From contig NC_066313.1 in NCBI RefSeq assembly GCF_022539315.1, forward strand, positions 33,455,059 to 33,519,058: a DNA stretch of 64,000 nucleotides, written 5' to 3'. A program made the translations under genes and the position numbers. The DNA comes from Serinus canaria. Taxonomy: Eukaryota > Chordata > Aves > Passeriformes > Fringillidae. Below, one piece after another: positions 35,703-47,700 of this stretch (position 1 is its first letter; every line of letters starts with the position of its first letter). Under the pieces are notes generated by a model. It worked only from the letters and a program-made list of their open reading frames with translations, searched no databases and was not told where the DNA came from.

Positions 35703-38700
35703 TTGGTTGGTTTTTTTTTGTTTGTTTGGTTTTTGGTTTTGCTTTGTTTTTCCCTCTGCACTCTTTTTTGTCTGTTGCATGTAAAGTTGCCTGCACTGGT
35801 ATATATCTTTGTAGTTAGGAAAATTGAATATTTTTTGGGGTGCAGTCCTCTAGCTGGCACTCTGGCTTTGGGCAGGAAGGATGCAGAATCAAATTCTAAA
35901 TCTAAATATTTTATTTTAGATGATTCCATAAATGGCAAGCAGGACACATGGGCCTGTTTTTCCTATTTCTGGCAAATAGCCTAACAAGCAATTTTAAATA
36001 GAAAAATAATTTCTTCTATTTAGAAACAGACATGGAACAAAAGATGTGTTAGTTGTACTTTCTAACAGCGTTGGACTTTTTCAAACTATACTGTAGTTAC
36101 TTTTTAGTTGTGCCTTAACTGATTGTTCTCTTTAATTGTCCCAAGGTCTTATGACCAGAGACTTTTTCAGTTGCTGACCTTGTTCTGCCTTTCTGCATTT
36201 AATTACTCTTAGCAGGTAAAACTAAAATTAATAACTGTGCAGGTGAGTTGTCAGTGTGAAACAAACCCATTGTGTGCTGTCAGTATAGCATCACCATGTA
36301 CTTATGAGTAAGGAGCAAGTGGTCTCCTTGAGGAAAACTGTGAGAATACATAAAATAGCTTTATTTGGGTCTGGAAGCAGTCACTGAAGTTACTTATTGA
36401 AAGCAAAGATTTTGTCTCTTGTCTGCCCACACCATGCACAGACCTCCATCTGTTCCTGCTGTTGTAGCAGTGAGCTGCAGCACACACATCCTCCGCCTTG
36501 AGTCCAAGAGTGAGTAACCTCTGAGGGAGTTCAGAAAAGACATTTTGCAGCAGAATGTACATCTGAAATAAGTTTCTGTGCTCTCTTTGACCCAAAGCAA
36601 ATAAAAGTACCTGGTGTGGAGTAGCTGGATCCTGCAGGTCAAGCATTAGGCTTTTCTGAGCTGCCTAAAGAATCCATCTAGGGGATGTGTTACTGTGATA
36701 ACAGCAAGTGCTTGGGTTTGGGTGCCATCTGCTGCTCTTCAACTTTAACTTGCAGATGTTCCCAAAACAGGGAATGTGAAAGTTTGTTTCCTGTAGCAGC
36801 TGAGAGGTGTGGCAGAGTTTGGCTGTGGAGGCAGAGGGATGGGTGAGCAGAGATCCTCAAGCCAGCAGATGTCAGGCTGTTACCACCAGCGGGAACTATG
36901 ACAGGAAAAGGTGAATTGATGCGCTGATCAAAGTCAAAATTGGGAAGCTACAGCTCATCTTCAGCTGATGAATAAAAAGAGTAAAGAATTGTGAATACAT
37001 GGTAATTAAGTAGGATAGGTCTTCTGGAATAATTCTGTGGTTTGCTTTGATTTTATTTTTTTTTATATTTCATAGTAAAAGCCTGTATGGGTATTCCAGA
37101 ATAAGATTATGCCTATCCAGGGAGTTACATGTAAAAGCAATTTACTTGTAAAAGCACAACTTTCCAGTGTGGATGAATTCTAGGGGAAGGGTTGAAGTGG
37201 GTAGTGAATACAAAGCAGTGTGAGTAAAAGCTGAAAAAATGACCTTAGAAATTGAATTTCTAATGAGAGAATAAGTCTTAATACTGTGGGGTTTGGATAA
37301 AGGGGTATGATGTATATAGGCTGGCAGTATTTGTAGAGCAGTGGTAAACAATAAAAACCCACTTTCTAACAAGAATCTGTTTAAATTTAATTCTTATGCC
37401 AGAATGAGAGAAACAGGAAGTGGGATTTTTGTTGGTTTTAGTTTTGGAGCTCTATTTTGTATAGTTTGCTGGGTTTTTTTAATAACTAGGCTAGTAAGGT
37501 TTTCGTGAGACTCAAAACATCCTGCTGTGGTGACTCTTTTTACTTATTGATACAGTTTTATTGCATGAGGTACTTTGTGACCTCTCAGCAGATTTGTCCA
37601 ATTTGCTAAATTTATTTAGAATATCTGTTAAGCAGGATGCTATAAAAGGGGCATGGATTTTTTTTCTTAATGCCTGAAGATAACATTTCTCCTTCAGTAT
37701 ATACACTTGTAATTTTGACTATTTTTTCTCACAAAGAAGAAACAATTTGATGAATTAGGAATATAAATTAATGACATATTTGTTTATCTGTTAAGTAACT
37801 GTCAGCACTCCCAGTGTGCTCCAGGATCAGTTCTAGCTTTCTGACCATGTTGCTGATGCTTGTTCTTACAGATTGATCACTTTGGATTTGATGAAAATCG
37901 TACATTCCAGCAGAGGTACCTGGTAGCAGATCAGTTCTGGAAGAAGGACAATGGACCAATACTGTTTTATACAGGCAATGAAGGAGACATCGAGTGGTTC
38001 TGCAACAACACGGTAGGTGGGAAACAGTGGGATTACAGTCCTGCCTGCCAGTCATGGCATCCTGAAAAAGTGAGGAGGAGCAAGAAGACAGTCACAGAAG
38101 GTCGTTGAAGGATAAGTTTGTAATGATTGCTGTGATTGTTATAGGAGGAAGAGGAAGCTGAACAAAAGCACAGAAAAAGTTTAAGGGGGTGCAGGGTCCT
38201 ATTTGAAGCCCAAAAAATAAAGAGATACACTTTTATTAAATTCCTGGAGCAGTGAAGAAAATTTCTAGAAGAAACACCGTTGTTACCCTGAGCTAACAGT
38301 TCAGAATTTTGGACCAAATTAATCTTATCCTAGTACTTTAGATTCCCCAAGTAAAATGGAAGGTTTTCATGTTTGGATTTTTGTTTCTCTATTAAGAAAA
38401 ATATGAAGGGAACTGGAAATCAGAGCCAGATAATTCTTGTTCTCTACAGTACCTGTGGAAGTTTTTATATCCCTGACTGATACAAATGCAGAATGGAGCG
38501 TGTGGGTTTTTTCAGCCATTTCAATACAAAATCCAGTAATATGACAGGAGGTGGCATGTGCTGATCTCAAAGCCACCAAGAACTGCTTGCATGCTTTGTG
38601 CTGCCAGCTGATGATCTCTGTCTGCTTCTTCTCATAGCTGGTGGTAACAAACTCTTATCAACAAGTAATAACAAATTGTACTTATTTATTAGTTGAAAAT

Positions 38701-41700
38701 AACTGTATTCCAATGCTCTAGACTACTGGTTATTGCCAAACAAATTTTGGGTTTTCTGTAATGTAGTCCTAGGTCAAATGCATGCTTTTCTCCTGTAGCA
38801 TGTATTTCCTGTGTGTTAAGCTTGTGCCATAGGAGTTCTGATTCTGTTAATTTTCCTTTATGTAGTCACAAAACAAGGACACTTAATATTTCACAGCATT
38901 GAACTATACATACTGTCTTTGTGTATATCAGCTTCCCTGGGCTGATACCTGTTTTTTGTGTTTTCTTGCTTAAAGGATACCTTAAAACCAAATTGCACTC
39001 TGTCTTTCTAGTGGCATTTTGATAGTGATATCTTTCCAATAAAAAAATTAGAATACATTAGACTGAAACTAGAGACTTAAACAAGTTAAATCAATTATTT
39101 TCAGTGTCTGTTTTCCTCCAACCAGGGCTTTATGTGGGACGTGGCTGAAGAACTTAATGCCATGTTGGTATTTGCTGAACATAGATATTATGGAGAATCT
39201 TTGCCCTTTGGGAATGAATCTTTCAGTGTAAGTGTCATATTTTGTCTTCATAATAAAGGTATTCCCTACAAACATAGTTCTGCATATTTTAATTCTTGCC
39301 AGGGCATTGAGTGTTAACTTGAGTAATATATAACTCTTTTGTAACTATCAATTCTAGAGTAAAAAATAAAACCAAACTAGAAGGTTCTTTTTCATGCTTC
39401 AAGGGACACCTGCAAAGAATATTTAATTTGTTCTCAGGCACAGATATAGACTTGTGGTTTTAGCTGTACCCCTGATTTTAGCTGTAGCTGCTGTGGGGAA
39501 TAGAAAGGCTTTTGCTGGAAATCACTTGTGCTGTCCATAACCTGCCTTCTTTCTCTCAGGATTCCAAACATCTCAATTACCTGACATCAGAACAAGCTCT
39601 GGCAGACTTTGCAGTACTTGTTGAGTACTTAAAGACAACTATTGCAGGAGCCAAGCACAGTCCAGTCATAGCTATTGGAGGATCTTATGGAGGAATGCTT
39701 GCAGCCTGGTTTAGGATGAAGTATCCCCATGTGGTGGTTGGGTGAGTGTGCTCCTCCTGCTTGAACAGAGCAGGCATTTGCTACTGCTGTGCTATAAATA
39801 TTACTGCTCTGGGAGAAGTACCATATTTCAAGCTGGCTTGAATTTTTCAGTACTGGGAGAAGGATTCAAGTTACTTAGAATTTGGGAAGAGGTGCTGTTT
39901 GCCTAACAAAGACAACAGTCGGTCAGCAGGTACTGGATGGTGTATATTAGAGTTATCTGTTAGATTTGTGAAAACAACACTGACTTGGCACCTAATTTTT
40001 TAGGGTCTCCAGACATTAGGCAGGTCTTTAATCTCTTCAATACCCTAGTTACCCTCGTGGAAACAAGCTAGGGAGTGTATTTTCATGGACTGGACTTCTC
40101 TTCATTTGAGTTCACACAATGCCTAGTGAGAAAGACCTAACTGATAGATGAGAATGAAAAACAATAAAGTAATCAAGTCTGAATTTCTACCTTTTCTTTG
40201 CTGATATTGTTGTACCAGTGCCCAAGACTCATATCCTGCAGCAGCCTTTTGCATACCTACCTGTGGAATAATTTTGCAGCATTATGGTTGGTTCACCTAG
40301 AGCCCAGTGTCCAAGCTGAATTATAAATGCTGCCTAGATAGTGGCTACTGGAAGGGTATGGAAGTCCATTTTACAGGGGTTCAGGATCTTTTTTGTCCCT
40401 TTGCAGAGCTCTGGCTGCCTCTGCCCCAATCTGGCAGTTTGGTGATCTGGTTCCATGTGGCACATTTTTCAGCATTGTGACCAATGATTTCAAAAAGAGT
40501 GGCAAGGGCTGCTCAGAGAGCATCCGGAATTCCTGGAATGCTATTAACCACCTTTCCTCTACAGGTAAGACCTCACCAGTGCTTTTTCAAAGGATAGTAA
40601 AGATCAGGAGTGTGTTGTGACTTTCACCTGTGTATATATTGGGTTTTTTGAAACTCTGCTGCTAGTATTGAAAACTTCAATCTGGCACTACTTTTAAATG
40701 CCTGTTTTGTTGTGCCACAAACTTCTTTCAGGCCTGGTGGGATGCAGAATCCAGGTCCAAACACTCCAAAGGTCAGATAAGCACAGACTTAAAAACAGAA
40801 CCTCAAGGCTAATATTCCTTCTGATAAAATAGGTCAGATAGTTATTACTATAAAAAAAGTACTTTGCCAACTGAGGCATTCAGGAAAAGAAAACAACTGC
40901 AGTCGCTATGAACTCAATGACAGGGATTCAGTTGGACTCGAGGATCTTTTCTAACCTAAGTGATTTTGTGGTTATACAACTACCTGAAAAGAGGTTACAG
41001 TGAGGTGCTGACTAAAATTTCATCTGCTGTGCTTGTATGTGTGTGGAATAATTTCACTAAATTAGTTAGGCTAAGCAAAAATGTTTTTTTAGTAGCAGCA
41101 CAACTGATGTATGTGTTAATAGTACAATACATTAAATAATGTTTTATTCATTTATTTTTATTACAGATGCAGGTTTGCAGTGGCTTTCCAACACATTTCA
41201 TTTGTGCAGCCCCTTAAAAACTCCTCAGGATGCTGCTGTATTGAAAAATTGGCTGAGTGAAACATGGGTAAACTTGGCTATGGTGGATTATCCCTATAAA
41301 GCTGACTTCTTGCAGCCTCTGCCAGCTTGGCCTATACAGGTAATTTAGAATCAATATCTTGTAGAATTGATTATTTGGTTTAATTAATTCTTTTGTCCTC
41401 TACTAGCTTCCACCTTTTCCTTTGTTTTCTCGGCTCCAAAGAAGCAATGTGCTGAGAAAAGACAACCGAGATACCTTGTGCATATCTTGGTTTGTTGCCT
41501 AACTGTCCCTTGTAAGTCTAACAGGTTATATCAACAGCCCAGGAGAAAAAAAGTGCCAGGGGTGACTGAGAAACCTCAGCTGCCCTGCAGAGCTGTTCTT
41601 GAGTAGCACAAATGCTGCACAAAAAGCACATGCAATTAGAGTTTCTGAAGTGAGACTTAGCTGACAGAGCTTGCAACTGAACAAGTTCTGAGCCCGTGTC

Positions 41701-44700
41701 CTTTTGGATGTGGGAAAACTAGTGAGAGAGAAAATGCGTATCTCCACAAATATGTTCCTTGGAGGGTCCCTTCTCAGAGCAGAACCTCTTTTTACACTTG
41801 CAAGGCTTTGCTTGTGCAGTTCTGTTTCTCCTTGGAGTGTTCTTATTCTTTTAAGACTCTGGCTGAATTTCCCTGCAGGACTTTGGGTTACAGTGTAAGG
41901 CAGGTAAGTATTTTAGACAGTAGTTAATTATAAAGCAAAATCTTTCCCAGAGCTGCCTGATGGAGGAGAAAGGGAAATTAATCTGTCCTATGTGGCTGTC
42001 TGCAAAGAGCAGGATAAACACCTTGAAAATTATTTTTGCTTGTAAACCTAACCCAGAAAAGGCCACTGCCCATCTGGACAATACTAATGTATGAAATCTG
42101 ATTTATATAAGCTGTTAAGTTACTTTATTTTCTGAAACAGTGGCTCTGTTAGGACCCCGAGGGCAAGAAGACTTGATGATCTTGGAGGTCTTTTCCAATG
42201 TTAATGAGTAGCTGTATATATATATAAAAATATGTATGTGTGTATGTGTATACATACACATACACAGATTAAACAACATATATATATATATATATGTTGT
42301 TTAATCTGTGTATGTGTATATATATATATATATATATACACATACACACATACATATTTGTTTAATCTGTTCTCTCTTGTGAGCTACCTACTTCAAACTG
42401 CAGGGAACCCCAGTCAATACCTGGAGCTTCTCTGTTAGATATCTGTATGTGCTGTCTTTAATTACAGAGGTACTAAATACTATTTATTAAATATAATTTA
42501 TTTTAAAGTATGGAAAATGGATTGAAAAATTTAGTGAGTGAAACATTAGGGTGGAACTGTTGGATTTTGAAAAAAATTTTAATCAGGAAGTAAAAAGTTT
42601 CCTGATACATAAATGATTCCTACATATATGTGTAGTGCATGCTACTATGAGGTTCCTCATAGTAGCATGCACTACACATATATGATACTGCATTTTGTCA
42701 TAATCAGGGTATATAACTTCATAGACACTTTCTGGAAGTGGTCTGATTGTACTTGGAAAAGAAATGAATATCCTACCAGGTGTCATGTATTAATATTTAA
42801 TTCCCGTAGATTGAGACGACTTCTTCTCTCTTCATTGCAGGAAGTCTGCAAGTTCTTGAAGGATCCCAGTCTTTCTGACAAATTGTTGCTGCAGAATGTT
42901 TTCCAGGCAGTGAATTTATATTACAATTATACAGGAGAGTCCTCATGCTTAGATGTGTCGCAGACTGCAACAAAGAGTCTGGGTGAAATGGGTTGGTACT
43001 ACCAGGTATGCTCATTAATCTTTATAAACTGCAAGTCAGTGGTGGTTTTTTAATCTACAGCTGATGAGAATTGTCATTTAGCTGTCAAATATATTGTGCC
43101 AGAAGTATTGATGTGTACTGATGACAAACAGGACAAACAAACCAAGTGTGATTGTAGTGGGGAAGGCAAGGCAGAAATTCCCAGGAGGTTTAGATTGTAT
43201 CTTCATTATCTAGCTACTTCCTGAGTTTCAGCTGTTCGCATAGACTGGAAAATAATGTACAGCAGACAGTTATAAGTTGTAGGGCAGTGAGTTGGATGAG
43301 GTCTAACAAGGCCAAGTGGTGGGTCCTGCACTTGAGTCACAACAACCCCAGGCAGGGCTAAAGGCTGAGAGCAGAGTGACTGTAAAGCTGCCTGGTGGAA
43401 AAGGCCTTGGGGGTGCTGGTCAGCAGCAGCTGAACATGAGCCAGAGTGTGCCGAGAAGGCCAGTGGCATCAGCACTGGTGTGGCCAGCAGGAGCAGGGCA
43501 GTGACCATCCCCCTGTACTGGGCACTGGTGAGGCCTCACCTCAAATCCTGTGTTCAGTTCAGGGCCCCTCACTACAAGAAGGACATTGAGGGGCTGGAGC
43601 ATGTCCACAGAAGGGCAACGGAGCTGGGGGTCTGGAGCACAAGCCTGATGAGGAGTGGCTGAGGGAACTGAGATGTTTGGCCTGGAGAAAAGGAGGAGGC
43701 TGAAGAAAGACTTTAATGTTCTCTACAACTTTTTGAATGGAGATTGTAGGTAGGTGGGTTTCTGTCTCTTAGGTAACAAGCAATAGAATGAGAAGAAATG
43801 GACTCAGGCTGTACCAGGGCAGATGTAGGTTGAATATTAGGAAAAATGTCAAGCACTGAAACAGGCTACAAAGGGAAATGGTGGAGTCACCATCCTGGAT
43901 TTTTTTAAAAGATACTATGCACTTAGGTACATGGTTTAGAGGTGGACTTTGCACTTTTTGGTTTATGGTTGAACTCAGTCTTACAAGGTCTTTTGCAACC
44001 TAAATGATTCTGTAGTAGTTAGGTAGTAATTACTGATCCAATGCTCTTTGAGCCTGCCTTTTTAAATACTGCAGTAACAGCTATTGGATGTTCTTCTCAG
44101 AATATACTTTATTGACCTGCTCTTTCTTTCAGGCTTGCACTGAGATGGTGATGCCCTTGTGCACAGATGGTGTCCATGACATGTTTGAGCCTCAGAAGTG
44201 GGACTTTGATGCACTTTCAGAAGAGTGTTACAGGATGTGGGGAGTGAGGCCTCGCCTCTCTTGGATTCTTTCTATGTATGGAGGAAAAAACATCAGTTCA
44301 CACAGCAACATCATCTTCAGGTAAGCCCTTTTTCAACTGTAGAGTCCTCCACCAGTTGGAGTTTCCAGTGTAGAGAATCTGCTCCAAATAGCAAAGGGAT
44401 AATAGCAAAGGGATCTGTCTCCAGCACTCCAGCCGAATAAATGATGGGCATGCTTTGTGTTGCTATTGGGAGTAAAATGGTCAGTCTGTAGTGGCCAAAG
44501 AAGCCAACTGTTCTATTGCTGCCTGTGTGACTCTAAAAGAAGCATCTGAGCTGGGATTCTGCCAAACATCTTCTTTCCATGTGGATTCCTTCTTACCTTG
44601 TGGCCAAATTCCAGGTTTCCCATGCTGGTGAATTCCTGTTTTTATGAACCCAAAGCCCTGTTGCTTTACACACAAAAGGAAAGTCTAAATGAATTCTAGC

Positions 44701-47700
44701 TATAACTCAGAATCATCATCACCAAAATTACTGCTCTGAGTGATAGCCTTGTGAAGGGGCTGGCACGGCATTCCTTTTTCCCTTTAATACAGAAAAGAGA
44801 GGGAAGTAACTTTGGGAGTTTTTCTATTACTGCCAACAGCTTTTTCTTTTAGTGACATTTAGGCAAGTTTCAACAAACTTGTGTAAGATCCAGATACAAA
44901 GATGTCTCTATTTTTGTAAGGAATACTGGTAATACAACAAAAGTTTGTCTGAAACATCTTTGTATGTGGACAAAAAGTGAAAGAAATGTTTCAGTCTAGC
45001 ACAAAAAACTAGTCCATGCTGCTTGCTCTCTATTCAGCCTTCACTTCCCTGACTTTTAGCATTAAACTCTGCTGTCTTTAAAAGAAGGTTCATGTGGTTT
45101 TTACTTATGCTGTGAGGTGATCCAGGTGAATACTGTCTATCCATTTTACGTGGGTGGGAGGTATTCCACAAACCCATTGAGACCTCAGGAGTCCTGACTT
45201 GCTGTACCCATTGCCCACTGTGGGAAGCTCCTGGATATGTATTCCTCTGTGCTCTGGATAAAATTTTGCAAGGCCTTTTCATAATGCACCTTGCCACTTC
45301 TACAAAGCAAGCTCAGAATCAGTTTTTTGAATGTGGTAGACAGGTATGCATTTTAAAAGTAGAAAGTTCTCACTTGCATTGGGGATTATTTTCTGGATCG
45401 CAGCTGTTAGTGTCGGTCTGTTTGGCTGCAAAGGCCTTTTGCTTTCCTCTTGTTTGCCTCTTGCTGTTTCTGTCCCAGCAGGATATCTACTCTGGAGGGA
45501 GAAATCCCACCCTTTTTTGGAAAACTTTTTAATAAAAAAAATTTGTTGGTTTCACTTAGTTTCTGCGGAGTGTTGCTTATTTCCAAGGCTGCACTGCTCT
45601 GTACTGTAGAAATCTGCTTTGTAAGCGATAGACAAACAAACAAACCTAAATAAGGGTTTAAGAATTTATGCCAGCTGAAGGAGCTGGAAATGAGAAAAGC
45701 CTGAAAGCAACCAAATGAATGTTAAAGTAGTGCTGTACACACAAAGCTTTTGGATCTCAAGCTGGGATGTTTCTCTTCAAACAAATACATTGTCAACACT
45801 GTACATTTTATATAAGAGCCTTTTATCCTCAAACACTGCAGAGTGCTTTACAAAAAACATCCCAGTGTTTACCAGGGGATGTGGCTCCCTGTGGGGTGAA
45901 AAGGACTGTGTTTCAAGTGACAGGCAACTTGCACAACAGTGTAGAGCAGGAAGGGAAAAGTACTCCATCTAAAGAGAGCCACTGTAGGGTGGATTTATCC
46001 AGACGCAGTGGGATTTGGCCAGGGTGCTCAAACTGGTGCTGCTGCTTCTCCCTCTGTAGGCAGTACATCACTCTGCATAGTCACACTGTTGTTTGCACTG
46101 TGTGGGATTAATGCAGGGAATTCCATTGCCAGTCTGGTACCTTCCTGGAGTAATGTAGTGTGCAAGTGGTCACTTAAGCTGTGGGCAGGTGGTACTTGGC
46201 TCTTCTAGGCAGTACACCTTTATTAAAACTAGTCTGAGGAAATTGGGGGTTTCAGAACACTGTTTCCCCTTTCCTTTCCAGCAATTTCCCCTCCTCTTAT
46301 GGGAACATGCTGTGTACTTGTTGTGGAAGTGTTGCACAGTGGTGGGAAGTGACATTTTAACAGTGTTCCTACGTGTGGTGGCAGAGAGCTTGTAGCAGTT
46401 GTGGTGTCTCATCATCAGTGTACTGTGGTATTCAGAATCAGCCCAGGTTATATCAGACAGTATGAAATTTGGTGTGCACAGTCTAAAAATGGGGGTTTTC
46501 AATCTCAGTGAATCACACCTAAGTTGTAGGCTTCTAAGTCATGGCACCCACATATCCAGTCCTGCACTAGCACAGGAGAGGCAGAAAGTGAAGGCTCAGT
46601 TTTAAGAGATTCTGATGCTCTGTGCAGAAGGGAGAATTGTTAGCACTGAAGGAAGGAATGGAGGCAGAGAAGAGAAGACAGAACAATGTGTTGCTGAAGA
46701 GAAAAGGTTAGAGAAAAAAGGTTACAGGAAACATGACAATTGTGGAGGGTGGTCATGTTAAAAAAGGATGCACAGACAGTGCTGCTACAATTGTGTAAAA
46801 CTTCTGGGCAGGACAGGAGGGCTGAAGAAAATACAGGAAAGGGAACTCTGTGCTGTGGGATAAGCAGAACCCTATGGATGCTGTCAAGGAAGTATATGAA
46901 TTGAAAACAGGACTAGCATGCTGATTTTTGCATTAGTTTTTTTTCTGAAGTCCTGCTTGCTTGGCCACTGCTAGCAAGAAATGGCTGACTTACTCTTTCT
47001 CTTCTTTTGCTTCTTTGGTTTATACTGGGAAATTCCTGTCCTGTGACATGGGCAACTGAGTACTTAAATGCTTGATTAGTTTTAACACATAAATAATTGA
47101 ATCCAGTTGGAATGATCTTAATCTGCAAAAACTATAAAGATTTATGATTTTGTGGTGAGCCCTCCATCCCCCCTCCCTTCAAGTTTCACTTCTCAAACTG
47201 CATCAGTGCCTCTGGTGCCATCCTTTGGAAGGAGATGCAGAGGATGTAGCCAGAAGCTCACAGAAAAGCCTGTGGCATGCTTAGCTTCCACATGACTGGG
47301 ACCAAAAGATCCAAGTTCATGTGCATCATGGGTCTCTCAGCAACTCATTCCCCTGTTGCCAAGGTGCTCTGCTGATTCAGGTGACCTTTTAAATCCAATG
47401 CCTTTGGCTTATTGGGCAGCTCTCAATGCTTTTTGTATTGCAGATACAAAATGTTTCTCTTATCCTAAGTCATATTTGGAATCACTGAAAGTAAGGAACT
47501 ACAGAGACTCAAGTTACTTAGTTCTTTTGGTTTTTTTTCAGTGGTGAAAAAAGTAAAATAGTAGTTTAGACTCCAGGTTTTTACTTCTGGTTATTTCTAA
47601 AAAAGCTTTTTAAAAAATTCATTATTTTACTGTTACTTTCTGTTGCTACCATTGTGGTATTTTTCTAGCTGCATATCTCTGTGTCAAGGATATTTTAATT

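Larger units (their letters stand above)
22259..37871 (+). other. PRCP: PRCP intron 1 (15.6 kb)
   Basis: A long first intron with CR1 fragments (22578, 23606, 30749, 31130), T/G-rich tracts (27839, 35600) and a short GAT microsatellite at 34045. I see no coding exon in it. The rest is unique AT-rich sequence. Confidence 0.9.
41340..42840 (+). other. PRCP: PRCP intron 6
   Basis: Contains a short CR1 tail, a compound TA/TG microsatellite and two perfect palindromes. Confidence 0.9.

Noticed and set aside
35473..35984. Poly-Phe, poly-Lys and Trp/Gly-rich frames
   Set aside because: They are translations of homopolymer T/A runs in a low-complexity tract.
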